From Peptococcaceae bacterium (GTDB lineage: Bacteria > Bacillota > Peptococcia > Peptococcales > Peptococcaceae): a DNA stretch of 64,000 bases. Each line of letters starts with the position of its first letter. The stretch's first letter is position 1. Positions 31,856 through 41,035 of the stretch are shown here, in pieces. The stretch covers positions 6,164 to 70,163 of the forward strand of contig JAHZHI010000028.1 of the NCBI GenBank assembly GCA_019420345.1, written 5' to 3'. The translations under genes were made by a program, and so were the position numbers. Under the pieces are notes generated by a model, which saw nothing but the letters and a program-made list of their open reading frames with translations, made no database searches and was not told where the DNA came from.

Positions 31856-34207
31856 CTAGTTGACCGTACCGGTGTTTTCACCACCGCCGGTGCCCCAGCC
31901 ACCTGTACCTGTGCCAGTGCCTGTTCCTGTACCACCAGTCCCAGTGCCCCAGTTTCCGGTACCCGTACCTGTCCCGGTGCCGGTTCCTGTGCCACCAGTC
32001 CCAGTGCCCGTTCCGGTGCCAGTACCTGTTCCTGTACCCGTATTCGTTTCCGTGTTAGTATCGGTCGTCGAATCGGTCGTACTGGAATCTGTTGTTGTGC
32101 TGGAATTCGTGTTCGAACTTGAGCTGTATTGATAGTAGGAATAGGTGTTGCTGGAATACGTCGTTGGTTCCGTGCCAGACTTATACAACTCTGTTGAGCG
32201 ATAAGAGTACGGCGTAGAACGTGTTGCCAAAAGACCGCTCTTGGTATCGATCGTCACTTCTGTCAAACCATCCGGTTCTTCAAAGTTTTCAACATCAAGC
32301 CCCTGGTGAACATGGCTCATGATCGCTGCCCATACAGCTGCCGCTGAGCTGGATGTCGAATAAATCGTTGCGGCTGTTTCATAGCCCATCCAAAGCGCTG
32401 CGGTGTACTGTGGTGTGTAACCGCAGAACCACAAGTCTTTGGTATCATCGGTGGTACCAGTCTTACCAGCAGTTGGACGGCCATCGTAGATCTGCCCAGC
32501 GCTGCCGATCCCATCGCTGACAACGCTTTGCAGGCAGCTGGTGATCATGTACGCAGTGGTTTCTTCCATCGCACGATGGCTTTCTGGTTCTTCCTGCCAA
32601 ATCACATTGCCATCACTGTCGGTGATGCTGGTGATCGCACGTGGCTTCGTATAGATCCCTTCGTTGGCGAAGCATTCATACGCGCCCGCCATTTCCAGAA
32701 CAGAAACCCCGTTGGTCAAACCACCTAAGCCGGCAGAAATGGTTAAGTCGTTGACTCCATTATCCGAGTCCTCAACGAGAGAGGTAATGCCGCAGTTCTT
32801 CGCAAATTCAACACCGGTTTCTGGACCAATGTCATTGACCACCTGTGCCGCCACTGTATTCAGCGACTGTTCCAACGCATAGCGAATGGTCACATTGCCA
32901 TGAGAACTGAGGTCGGCATTTTTAATGGTATGGCCATCTACCGTATACGGTTCATCATCGTAAACAGTCCCTGTCCCCATATCGGCTTTTTCAAAAGCTG
33001 GACCATAGACAAAGATCGGTTTGAACGATGACCCAGGCTGTCTTGTAGTCTGCCAAGCGTAATTTAAAAGCCCAGCTGTACCTTCCTCCTGATGCCTGCC
33101 GCCAATCATGCCTGCTATCGTCGAATCATCATTATTCAATACAACCATCCCTGCCTGAAGATACCCTTCACCTTCACCGACAGGGAAGTTACCGTCATTT
33201 TCAAAGTAATCATACATATAGTTTTGAAGGTCTTGATCCAACCCAGTATGAATGATATACCCACCGCTATACAGTTCTTCAGCACTAATATTCAGCAAAG
33301 ACGTTGCTTCCTGAACCACATAGTCAATATAGCTCTGATTGTAGGCTTGGGTTTCTGTGCCATTGTCCGTGACAATCGACCCCGTAACAATTTCTGAATT
33401 GTTGGCTTCGTCGTATTCATCCTGCGTAATGACACCATTATCAAGCATTGCACTCAATACTTGCTCTCGGCGCACCTTAGCATCATCAGGATTAGTGATT
33501 GGGGACCATGTAGTTGGATTCTGAATGATCCCTGCCAGTAACGCAGAATCTGCAATGGTCAGTTCATCAGCATGCTTGCCAAGAATATCTTCTGCAGCTG
33601 CTTCGATCCCATAGCAAGCCTGTCCGCTCATCCCAATACCCAAATACACACGGTTGAGATAAGCTGTCAAAATTTCATCTTTGTCGTACGCATTTTCAAT
33701 ACGTACCGCCAAAACGGCTTCCTGAATCTTACGTTTGTACGTTTTTTCATCACGGTTTTCCATGACCAAACCAGCCAGCTGCTGGGTAATGGTACTACCA
33801 CCCTGGACAATACCGCCAGCACGCAGGTTTGCGACCATCGCACCACCGATACGAATCGGATCGACCCCGTGATGATCGTAGAAGCGCTTGTCTTCAATGG
33901 AAACAACCGCATCTTTCATGTTCTGCGCAATTTCATTGGATTCAACGCCGATATAATTGGTATCGACCATTTTATCGACGAAAACGCCATCCTTATCGAC
34001 AATATAGCTCGTTACATCAAAATCTGTGACATCGGTTTCTTCAATTGATGGCATGCCACTGGTTGCTGCCAGAATTACTGTCCCAACGGTACTGATACCC
34101 ACGACGACCAGCAACAGCAAAATCAATAAAATAAAATGAGATAATTTCAAACTGGAAACGACCTGTTTGATACTTTCGCGTAAGGACTTTTTCTTTTTAT
34201 CACTCAT
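31856..34207 (-). CDS. Class A penicillin-binding protein (PBP1A-like)
   Basis: This protein of about 783 residues is a bifunctional peptidoglycan synthase. A cytoplasmic basic stretch and one membrane segment (about 25-50) precede a GT51 domain with EDKRFYDHHGVD and GGSTITQQL. The transpeptidase domain has the SxxK serine in PGSSFKP, SLN and KTGT. The end is low complexity: a Ser/Thr/Asn stretch, then about 60 residues made of Gly-Thr repeats with a few Trp. Such tails are found on several Bacillota PBPs and may interact with the wall. ATG 34207 follows GGAGG. An extended -10 (TGCTATAAT) lies at about 34232-34240. Confidence 0.95.
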   Translation of the reverse strand: MSDKKKKSLRESIKQVVSSLKLSHFILLILLLLVVVGISTVGTVILAATSGMPSIEETDVTDFDVTSYIVDKDGVFVDKMVDTNYIGVESNEIAQNMKDAVVSIEDKRFYDHHGVDPIRIGGAMVANLRAGGIVQGGSTITQQLAGLVMENRDEKTYKRKIQEAVLAVRIENAYDKDEILTAYLNRVYLGIGMSGQACYGIEAAAEDILGKHADELTIADSALLAGIIQNPTTWSPITNPDDAKVRREQVLSAMLDNGVITQDEYDEANNSEIVTGSIVTDNGTETQAYNQSYIDYVVQEATSLLNISAEELYSGGYIIHTGLDQDLQNYMYDYFENDGNFPVGEGEGYLQAGMVVLNNDDSTIAGMIGGRHQEEGTAGLLNYAWQTTRQPGSSFKPIFVYGPAFEKADMGTGTVYDDEPYTVDGHTIKNADLSSHGNVTIRYALEQSLNTVAAQVVNDIGPETGVEFAKNCGITSLVEDSDNGVNDLTISAGLGGLTNGVSVLEMAGAYECFANEGIYTKPRAITSITDSDGNVIWQEEPESHRAMEETTAYMITSCLQSVVSDGIGSAGQIYDGRPTAGKTGTTDDTKDLWFCGYTPQYTAALWMGYETAATIYSTSSSAAAVWAAIMSHVHQGLDVENFEEPDGLTEVTIDTKSGLLATRSTPYSYRSTELYKSGTEPTTYSSNTYSYYQYSSSSNTNSSTTTDSSTTDSTTDTNTETNTGTGTGTGTGTGTGTGGTGTGTGTGTGTGNWGTGTGGTGTGTGTGTGGWGTGGGENTGTVN
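31875..32055 (-). repeat. Gly-Thr coding repeat
   Basis: Tandem six-base units coding Gly-Thr, with varied codons, make up the 3' end of the PBP gene. Units are in frame, so slippage would change tail length without breaking the gene. Confidence 0.8.
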
Positions 34208-34392
34208 GCAACAGCCCTCCTTATCGTCCCCATTATAGCATAGAACCACCATAATCCCTAGGAGAAGTTCCCCCTTGTCGGTAAAAATTCATTATTTCTT
34301 TATGAAAATCACGACTTTTCCCCACATATTGTCATCGGATTTCGATATAATAGGAGTAAGATATTGCGTATCATTTTGCAAAGGAGGCGCCC

Positions 34393-35115
34393 ATGCTTCA
34401 CTTTTTTTCACGCCTGCTCCGTCGTCTGCTGCGATTTGTCATCGTTCTGGCATTGTTCTTTGCCGTGATGGCTTTAGCGATATTCGGCGTCATTGGCTAT
34501 CATTCCTACCACGAGGCCACCAGCGCACGTCCCATCAGCCAGGCAATGGCAGAGGTCCAGGCGCAGCCAGATTATACACCTTTGGATCAAATTCCTCTTA
34601 TTTATCAAAACGCTGTTGTTGCCACCGAAGACCATCGTTTCTACGATCACCACGGCTTCGATGTCATCGGTACAGCACGCGCCCTTGTGCGCAATGTCAT
34701 CAGCGGTGAGCTTCAAGAAGGCGGCAGCACCATCACTCAACAGCTGGCGCGCAATCTTTATTACACACAGGAGCAAACACTTTCCCGCAAGATCGCTGAA
34801 TTGATTACTGCAGCACAAATCGAGCGTCAGTATTCAAAGGACGACATTCTTGCTGCCTATATCAACACCATTTATTACGGTGATGGCTACTACAACATCG
34901 CCGACGCCAGCTGGGGCTATTTCGGTGTCGCGCCAGCAAATTTGAGCGATGGCCAGGCCACCATGCTCGCTGGTGTACCGAACGCACCAAGCGTTTACGC
35001 GCCAACCGTCAACTATAACCTCGCCCGTCAACGCCAGCAGCAAGTACTCAATCGCATGGTGGATGAAGGTTATCTCAGTGACGAAGAAGCCACCGCCATT
35101 TATAATGAAGGATAA
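34393..35115 (+). CDS. Monofunctional peptidoglycan glycosyltransferase (GT51)
   Basis: This 240-residue protein has one N-terminal membrane segment (about 14-38) and a GT51 domain only. The catalytic Glu lies in VVATEDHRFYDHHGFD and the second Glu in EGGSTITQQLARNLYY, followed by AYINTIYYGDGYYNI. It polymerises lipid II outside the membrane and lacks a transpeptidase domain. It is divergent from the class A PBP gene, separated by 185 bases holding both promoters; TATAAT is at 34346-34351. AAGGAGG precedes the ATG. Confidence 0.93.
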   Translation: MLHFFSRLLRRLLRFVIVLALFFAVMALAIFGVIGYHSYHEATSARPISQAMAEVQAQPDYTPLDQIPLIYQNAVVATEDHRFYDHHGFDVIGTARALVRNVISGELQEGGSTITQQLARNLYYTQEQTLSRKIAELITAAQIERQYSKDDILAAYINTIYYGDGYYNIADASWGYFGVAPANLSDGQATMLAGVPNAPSVYAPTVNYNLARQRQQQVLNRMVDEGYLSDEEATAIYNEG

Positions 35116-35116
35116 A

Positions 35117-35157
35117 TAAAAAATAGCAGGATGAACGTTCATCCTGCTATTTTTTAT
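35117..35157. terminator. Bidirectional terminator between GT51 and ribU
   Basis: AAAATAGCAGGATGAACG is followed by its exact complement with no loop, flanked by A- and T-runs. Confidence 0.9.
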
Positions 35158-35783
35158 CAGCGCACAGTACGGTCCGGCGACAAGCCCATTATCGATCGCA
35201 GCACATTGCCGACACGCTTATACAATAAATATGTCAGCAGTGACGTCACGCCATGTTTGATAATATTGAACGGAAAAACCGCAAAAATCATCAAAGTTAC
35301 AGTGTCATTGACCCACGGGTTGACCGCATGGCCCATTGCCACAATCGTTTCAATAGGCAGTCCATACAAACTTGCATACATTGGCAGCATAATGTAGGCA
35401 TTCAGAAAAACATACACCACACTGACGAAAATCGTCGAAACGATGAGCGCAATTTTTGCGCCTTTTTTTGTATGCATGCGGCGATAGATCAGCGATGCCG
35501 ATAAAATGAAGCACATACTGCCAATCAAGTTTGATAAATCACCGACAAAAACGGTCGATGTGCCCTGAAACATCAACTTGAGCACAATCTTTACCAAAAC
35601 CACACCACAGCCTGCCACTGGTCCCAAGAAAAAGCCCGCAAAAAGTGCTGGCAATTCTGCAATATCAAATTCATAAAACGATGGCACGAACGGCAGCGGA
35701 AAACGCAGCAACATCAACACACAGCTGAGCGCGCCCAGCACACCGACAAAAGCGACGGTTTTCACACGATTATAACGACTCAT
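35157..35783 (-). CDS. ribU: Riboflavin ECF transporter S component
   Basis: This membrane protein of about 208 residues has about six hydrophobic helices. The N-terminus VAFVGVLGALSCVLMLLRFPLP and the following FYEFDIAELPALFAGFFLGP are the classic RibU pattern. It binds riboflavin and works with an energising module (EcfA, EcfA', EcfT) encoded elsewhere. The FMN riboswitch in its leader confirms the substrate. ATG 35783 follows a GGGGA ribosome site. Confidence 0.95.
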   Translation of the reverse strand: MSRYNRVKTVAFVGVLGALSCVLMLLRFPLPFVPSFYEFDIAELPALFAGFFLGPVAGCGVVLVKIVLKLMFQGTSTVFVGDLSNLIGSMCFILSASLIYRRMHTKKGAKIALIVSTIFVSVVYVFLNAYIMLPMYASLYGLPIETIVAMGHAVNPWVNDTVTLMIFAVFPFNIIKHGVTSLLTYLLYKRVGNVLRSIMGLSPDRTVR

Positions 35784-35811
35784 ATCAAGTCCCCTTTCCC
35801 AATCGCCGGCA

Positions 35812-35852
35812 CAAAAAATGTCCCTGGCGATGATACACAATCCCAGGGACAC
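35812..35852 (-). terminator. Attenuator terminator of the FMN riboswitch
   Basis: On the minus strand TGTCCCTGG and CCAGGGACA pair around a loop of about 14 bases, followed by TTTTTTGTG. It lies between the aptamer and the ribU start. Confidence 0.88.
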
Positions 35853-35960
35853 CATCTTCTCCCATCCAGACTATACTGTCGGTACCGGAATCACACCGGT
35901 TCATGCCTTTCGGCTCGCGGACTATACCGCCGGTGGGGAATCACACCCCGCCCTGAAGAT
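35852..35960 (-). promoter_or_regulatory. FMN riboswitch (RFN element) upstream of ribU
   Basis: On the minus strand the RFN blocks occur in order: TTCAGGGCGGGGTG, ATTCCCCACCGGCGGT, AGTCCGCGAGC, GATTCCGGTACCGACAGT and AGTCTGGATGGGAGAAG. FMN binding should favour the downstream terminator and shut off ribU. Confidence 0.97.
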
Positions 35961-36052
35961 TTGTAACATATTTTATTCGATTAAAAGTCTACGCGTTCTT
36001 GCAAACGCTGTCAAGATATTTGTCTGTTTTATAAGCCGTCATAAAGAGCCAC

Positions 36053-37162
36053 TCAGGCCTGCGCCTGCATTTTTTCTTTGAATGCACGACCAGCTGCGTT
36101 CTGATCCTTCATGCACTGAATGAATTTTTCACGGGTGATGTCTTTGGAACGGAACTTCCATTCAGCACCGGTGACAGACTTGTCAGCCATGCTGTCAAAT
36201 TCGCTTTCATCAATGTTAAGATCATCGAAGCAGATTGGCAATCCGAGATCATAGTTGAATTGCATGATGCGGTCACGCATTTCAAACTGCTTGTCGTAAG
36301 TCAAGAGGCAGAGCACGCCGAGAGAAACGATTTCACCATGACGGTGTTCTTCGCCTGCAGGAGTGCCAACAGTGCCATAATATACGCAATGTGCCAAAGA
36401 AGAATTGTAGTAGTATTCTGGCATGTGTGTAACCATGTTGGAAACCAAGCCGGTGGAAACGATGATGTCAAGAATGACTTCACGCAATGCTTCGCTGTCT
36501 TCACCTTTCTTGCTGGATTCCATGGCTTCTTTCCCATATTTCAGCAATGGTTCTGTGCAGATCTTACTGAGCTGAACCCCCATCAATGGTGTATGAGAAA
36601 GCTGATCGTCGCGGCTGGAGAATACGGCTTCGCATTCTTTGGAAAGAGCATCACCGATACCAGCCCAAAGCATTTCTGTTGGAGATTCTGCAATGATCTG
36701 TGTATTGATGAACGTATGCTCAGCAAGCTTTGGATAATAGTAGCTGTTGAGGCTGCCGTCTTCATTATACATAACGCAAATAGCTGTTACAGATGCGCAG
36801 TTACTGCCTACAGTAGGGAACAGGAACAGTGGCTTGTCCATTTTATCGGCAACATATTTGCAAGTATCGCAGGCACGGCCACCGCCAACACCAAAAATAA
36901 TATCCGCTTCCTGAACGGTCGGGTTGGCAATCAACGCATCCCCGTTTTCATAAGTCGAGTTGCCACCATACCAAATGAAGTCCAAAATTTCAACGTTGGA
37001 ATCCTTAATGCCTTCCAAAATCGCATCTTTGGCCTTGGCCATAGCTGTTTCCCCGCCGATGACGACAGCCTTATTGCCGTAATATCTTGCAAAATAACCG
37101 ATCTTTTCATAACAATCTGCCCCGATGGTGTATTGAGGCAATGCAACACTGTAACTATTCAT
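36053..37162 (-). CDS. GldA-like iron-containing alcohol dehydrogenase
   Basis: This protein of about 369 residues belongs to the glycerol-dehydrogenase branch of group III metal-dependent alcohol dehydrogenases. The NAD phosphate loop is VGGGRACDTCK, and the metal ligands appear to be Asp in GIGDALSK, His in LAHCVYYG and His in EEHRHGEIV. It is a paralogue of the gene at 60018. Substrates in this branch range from glycerol to other hydroxy compounds, so glycerol is only one option. ATG 37162 is used, 11 bases after AAGGAG; a GTG four codons earlier overlaps the ribosome site. A long structured leader precedes it. Confidence 0.88.
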   Translation of the reverse strand: MNSYSVALPQYTIGADCYEKIGYFARYYGNKAVVIGGETAMAKAKDAILEGIKDSNVEILDFIWYGGNSTYENGDALIANPTVQEADIIFGVGGGRACDTCKYVADKMDKPLFLFPTVGSNCASVTAICVMYNEDGSLNSYYYPKLAEHTFINTQIIAESPTEMLWAGIGDALSKECEAVFSSRDDQLSHTPLMGVQLSKICTEPLLKYGKEAMESSKKGEDSEALREVILDIIVSTGLVSNMVTHMPEYYYNSSLAHCVYYGTVGTPAGEEHRHGEIVSLGVLCLLTYDKQFEMRDRIMQFNYDLGLPICFDDLNIDESEFDSMADKSVTGAEWKFRSKDITREKFIQCMKDQNAAGRAFKEKMQAQA

Positions 37163-37187
37163 AGTAACTGACACTCCTTCTGATGAT

Positions 37188-37293
37188 GTTCAAGCCTTCA
37201 CAACGGAAGGCCACGATACATTGGCCAGAAAGCAAGCGCCTGGTGAATGCGCCGACAAGTTGTCGACGCATTCGCCAAGCCCTTCCTCTTGCT
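37188..37293 (-). other. Structured leader RNA upstream of the GldA-like gene
   Basis: On the minus strand an outer AGCAAG/CTTGCT pair encloses a long stem: TGGCGAATGCG pairs with CGCATTCACCA, and the tip is CGACAA-C-TTGTCG. Closer to the gene, GCCTTCCGTTGTGAAGGC forms a second hairpin. Neither is followed by a T-run. The transcript from the promoter at 37331-37359 would carry both in a leader of about 160 bases. It matches no riboswitch class I know. Confidence 0.5.
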
Positions 37294-37330
37294 GTTATAC
37301 ATCACAGCCTCTTGTATCGATTTCTATTGT

Positions 37331-37359
37331 ATTATAGTTCTCTCTCACTCAACAATCAA
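37331..37359 (-). promoter_or_regulatory. Promoter of the GldA-like gene
   Basis: TTGATT and TATAAT are separated by 17 bases on the minus strand. Confidence 0.7.
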
Positions 37360-37394
37360 TCCCCCAAAGAAATATTTTTTTATTTATTTTATTC

Positions 37395-37430
37395 AAAAAA
37401 AGAGGCAGCGTTCTCATGAACGCTGCCTCT
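37395..37430 (-). terminator. Terminator after the OatA-like gene
   Basis: On the minus strand AGAGGCAGCGTTC and GAACGCTGCCTCT pair around ATGA, followed by TTTTTTTG. Confidence 0.9.
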
Positions 37431-37442
37431 CACTGTATCATT

Positions 37443-39395
37443 TTATCCTTTGTTGTTATTGCTGTTTGCAGATGTATCAGAACTGTTATCATCTGTACCA
37501 GCGCTATCTTCCGTTGTGTCAGCAGCTTCGTCTGCCAACTTGTCTTTTTCCTTACGCTCATCGCTGGCCAATTCATCATAGAGCGAATCGGCGATCAGCT
37601 TCGCAAATTGTTCCGCACCTTCCGGCGTTGGATGCGTGCCATCTTCATACAACCATTCCGGATGTTGTGCAATGAAACTGTTCCAATCGATAAGGTGGAA
37701 ATTGTCTTTCTTGCTCTTATCAGCATAGCTTTGCAGCATGGCATTCACGCTGTCCTGCCACTCACGCGGCACCTTCGTGTTCATCAGGAACACTTCTCGA
37801 TCCCCTAATAGCTCCATGAGGCTGTCCAGTTGATCTTCTGTAAACGGTCCATTAGATCCCAAAACAATGACAACAATATCATTCATATTGCCAGCGTCGA
37901 TCAAGCTTTTCACCACATCGTTGCTCTGGCTCAATTGACGGCCCACTTTCCCATCAATATAAGACTGCGGAAAAACTTCTGTGAGCGGTGCTGCCGCACC
38001 AAGCAAAATAGAATCTCCCACAAAAGTGACTTTAAGTTCACGGCAATAGAGCATCACAGAGCGATCCAGATAAGGAATGTCTTTGATTTCTGCTTGCTCG
38101 TTGCGTTCGCGCAGCGCTTCCTGTTTTGCCAACAGCGCTTCATTGGCAGCGATTTGCGCCTGCATCTCAGCCACTGTTTCATTGTCACCACTTTGCGCTC
38201 GCGCAAAACCAACACCACTGGAGACACAAAGTGCCACTACCAGCACCACCGCTGCAAAATGCAGCTTATTCGTAGCCACCGACGCTAGGAAGTCGGCAAT
38301 ACGTTGTTTGTCAGGCAGTTGTCCTTTGGTCACTTTGCTGACAAAACCTTGCTCAATGAATTGATATGTCGCCAGCGAAAGCACCAGCAAAATGATCCAC
38401 TGAATCCATTTATTGGACGCCAAAAACGGTGTCATATTCCCCATCGTCAAGACAGGATAATACCACAAGTAGGTGCTAAAGGTACATTTGCCTAAGTAAG
38501 TCAGAAGACGCAGACTTAAAAGACGCGCCACCAAACTTCCTGGCACCGTTAAAGCGGCGATCGTGATGGTGCTGACCACCGCGCCCAAAAACAAACCACC
38601 GCGATAGGTCCACACCGACTGATCCTGCAAGCGTAAGGCAAGCAAAACCAGCAGTGCAATGCCAATCACACTAACGATATCGGCTAAAACGCCCATCTTT
38701 CGCCCATGCTGCTGCACCATTTTTCCTGGCCGCCAAATGCAGCCTAAGGCACCGCCAAGCGCGAAAGCATAGAGTCGTGTATCGGTACCGTAGTATACAC
38801 GTGAAGGATCCCCGTTGCCGCTATAAAGCACCGCCATGAGCACCGCACTGACCACTGCCAGCACCAGCTGCACCGCTGCCAATGCAAAGGGACCTTTCTT
38901 CATACGGCGCAGCAGCATGAAAAGCAGCGGCCACACCACACACAACTGCATCAATACTGCTACATACCAGAGATGAGTAAAAGCAGATGGATGCACATAT
39001 TGTTCAAAATAGGAATACCCCAGATTGATTTGCCACCAATTGTTCACATACACGACGCTCGAAAGCAGGGCTCCGCGAATGTTGTACAAAAGATCTGGGA
39101 AAAAAATGTTGATCACTGACACCGACGCCAGAAACACCAGCACCATTGGTATTCCCAGGCGCAATACACGCTTAACCAAATAGGCTGCATAGTTTCTCTT
39201 GAATCCCTTGATCTCCCATTTCAGCAAACTGCGTGCCAGCAGGAAACCAGAAATGACGAGAAAAAGATCCACACCAATAAAACCACCAGCCAAACGATGT
39301 GGTGCATAATGGTAGACCAAAATGGCCACCATGGCCAGCACACGCAAGCTGTCCAGCGCCGGATAATAGGATTTTCGGGAAGTTTCTTTGCTCAC
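37443..39395 (-). CDS. OatA-type acyltransferase with SGNH domain
   Basis: This 650-residue membrane protein has about 11 hydrophobic segments of the acyltransferase-3 type (YYPALDSLRVLAMVAILVYHY at the start, then GVDLFLVISGFLLARSL) and an extracytoplasmic SGNH hydrolase-like domain. The latter has the Ser in VTFVGDSILLGA, the Asn in LGSNGPF and the Asp/His pair in DGTHPTPEG. This order is that of OatA, which O-acetylates peptidoglycan muramic acid and gives lysozyme resistance; teichoic or other surface glycans are alternatives. The end is an Asp/Ser/Asn-rich tail. The start is GTG after GAGGGG. The gene follows mltG closely. Confidence 0.88.
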   Translation of the reverse strand: MSKETSRKSYYPALDSLRVLAMVAILVYHYAPHRLAGGFIGVDLFLVISGFLLARSLLKWEIKGFKRNYAAYLVKRVLRLGIPMVLVFLASVSVINIFFPDLLYNIRGALLSSVVYVNNWWQINLGYSYFEQYVHPSAFTHLWYVAVLMQLCVVWPLLFMLLRRMKKGPFALAAVQLVLAVVSAVLMAVLYSGNGDPSRVYYGTDTRLYAFALGGALGCIWRPGKMVQQHGRKMGVLADIVSVIGIALLVLLALRLQDQSVWTYRGGLFLGAVVSTITIAALTVPGSLVARLLSLRLLTYLGKCTFSTYLWYYPVLTMGNMTPFLASNKWIQWIILLVLSLATYQFIEQGFVSKVTKGQLPDKQRIADFLASVATNKLHFAAVVLVVALCVSSGVGFARAQSGDNETVAEMQAQIAANEALLAKQEALRERNEQAEIKDIPYLDRSVMLYCRELKVTFVGDSILLGAAAPLTEVFPQSYIDGKVGRQLSQSNDVVKSLIDAGNMNDIVVIVLGSNGPFTEDQLDSLMELLGDREVFLMNTKVPREWQDSVNAMLQSYADKSKKDNFHLIDWNSFIAQHPEWLYEDGTHPTPEGAEQFAKLIADSLYDELASDERKEKDKLADEAADTTEDSAGTDDNSSDTSANSNNNKG

Positions 39396-39450
39396 AATAT
39401 CCCCTCTTTGTTTATCACTTCACCATTACACGAAAAACAAAGTCATTATC

Positions 39451-40845
39451 TCAATTCTGAATGTCTCCAGTTTCTTCATACTCTTCCTGCCACTTCAAAT
39501 GCTGTTCATAGTCATTGGTGTAGAACACTTCACCAGTATCAATGTTGGCATAGAAATAGAGGTAATCGCTGGCGGTTGGTTCTAAAGCAGCAACGATGGC
39601 ATCTTCACTTGGACTGTTAAATGGTCCTGGCGGCAATCCAGTATTCAGATACAAATTATATGGAGAATCCACTTGCAAATCGTCATACGTCACGACCTCT
39701 TTATGGGTACCCAATGCATAGAGCACGCTGATGTCGGACTGAATCGGCATGTTTGCCTGCAAACGATTATAGAAAACCCCTGCAATGAGCTTTCTGTCTT
39801 TGGTCGTTACGCCTTCTTTTTCAACCAGGGAAGCAATGCTCATGATATCCTGCAAGCTATAACTGGATGCATCAATATCTGCCTGATACTTGCTGAGGAC
39901 TTCATTGGTTTTATCAACCATCTGAGTCACCAAAGTTTCCAAGGTATCCTCAGATGTCATGTCATACGTAGCAGGGAACAGATAGCCTTCCAACACATAA
40001 CGCACATTGGCATTATTGTAAGAGTCTGTAAGGATTGGATACTGCTGTACCAATTTTTCCAGGAACTCTCTATTGCTCATAAGGTCAAGGAAATCCTGTT
40101 TGCTGTAACGCGTGCTTTTATCAATAACATCACCGATCTGATCGACGGTCAGCCCTTCATTGACCGTTACTTTTACAAGGCCAGCTTCTTCCGCTCCTTG
40201 CTGCAAGGTTTCAACCACTTCCTCCAACGTCATGGATGGCGCAAGATCATGCACACCGGCTTGAAGATTGCTTGCAACACCTTTCAATCGTACATAAAGA
40301 CTGAAAGAATTTGCCGAACGAATGATGCCTTGCTGCTCAAGAATGTCACCCATTTCACTGACGGGCGTGCCAGCCGGAATTTCCACTTCTACCAACTGTG
40401 TGTCGTCAGCATTTACTGGCAGCACCCAATTGCGCCCAAACTGCACGGCCGCAACAACGACAATGACCATGCATACGAGAAGAACAATGGCCACCCACGG
40501 AATGCGGCGGCGACGTTTTTTTCGTCTCGGTGGCTGCTTACGGCCGCCACTTTGCGGCGCCGATTTTCGTTTTGGTGCTTGGCCTTCAGATGCAGCTGCA
40601 CGACGGCCAGCCTGTTCTTTGGCATTCCCTGACTGAGCAGCCCGTTGTCTGGCAACAGCAGCCTGCATGGCTTTTCGCCGTGCTTCTGCGCGCTGCGCAG
40701 CTGCATCCTCCAGTGTTTTCGCCTTTTGCGGCGCCTGCTGGTTTGAATTCTTAGTCTGAGCAGCATTCTGTTGCATGATACGTTCATAAGGAGACAGGTC
40801 CGACGTTGGTTTCTGACCGCCACCCTGTTTTGGATCATTTGACAC
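39451..40845 (-). CDS. mltG: Endolytic transglycosylase MltG (YceG-like)
   Basis: This protein of about 464 residues cleaves nascent glycan strands. A long cytoplasmic tail rich in Gln, Ala, Lys and Arg precedes one membrane segment (IPWVAIVLLVCMVIVVVAA). It is followed by a LysM-like part and the YceG domain with the catalytic Glu in ASLVEKEG, then FYNRLQANMPIQSD and LNTGLPPGPFNSP. I use a GTG start at 40845, ten bases after AAGGAG; a GTG three codons earlier is too close to that site. Confidence 0.93.
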   Translation of the reverse strand: MSNDPKQGGGQKPTSDLSPYERIMQQNAAQTKNSNQQAPQKAKTLEDAAAQRAEARRKAMQAAVARQRAAQSGNAKEQAGRRAAASEGQAPKRKSAPQSGGRKQPPRRKKRRRRIPWVAIVLLVCMVIVVVAAVQFGRNWVLPVNADDTQLVEVEIPAGTPVSEMGDILEQQGIIRSANSFSLYVRLKGVASNLQAGVHDLAPSMTLEEVVETLQQGAEEAGLVKVTVNEGLTVDQIGDVIDKSTRYSKQDFLDLMSNREFLEKLVQQYPILTDSYNNANVRYVLEGYLFPATYDMTSEDTLETLVTQMVDKTNEVLSKYQADIDASSYSLQDIMSIASLVEKEGVTTKDRKLIAGVFYNRLQANMPIQSDISVLYALGTHKEVVTYDDLQVDSPYNLYLNTGLPPGPFNSPSEDAIVAALEPTASDYLYFYANIDTGEVFYTNDYEQHLKWQEEYEETGDIQN

Positions 40846-40967
40846 GGAGTTCACGCTCCTTTTAAGGTTATTTTCAAAATGCAAATCAAGTTCATTGTAG
40901 CACATGCCCATAGCTGGTACAACCGCCACTTTGCCCGATTATCGGCACGATATAACCAGTTTTTTTA

Positions 40968-41008
40968 ACAAAAAAGAAGGGCGCTGTTTTACACAGCTCC
41001 CCTCTTTG
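40968..41008 (-). terminator. Terminator after the M16C peptidase gene
   Basis: On the minus strand GGGGAGCTGT and ACAGCGCCC pair around a short A-rich loop, followed by TTCTTTTTTG. Confidence 0.75.
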
Positions 41009-41035
41009 ATCAATATCTAAGACCTATATTCTATT

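Noticed and set aside
31860..32132. A Val-Pro repeat protein on the plus strand
   Set aside because: It is the antisense reading of the Gly-Thr tail of the PBP gene.
37188..37293. T-box or known riboswitch upstream of the GldA-like gene
   Set aside because: There is no T-box AGGGTGG-type sequence, no terminator/antiterminator pair and no aptamer consensus I know.
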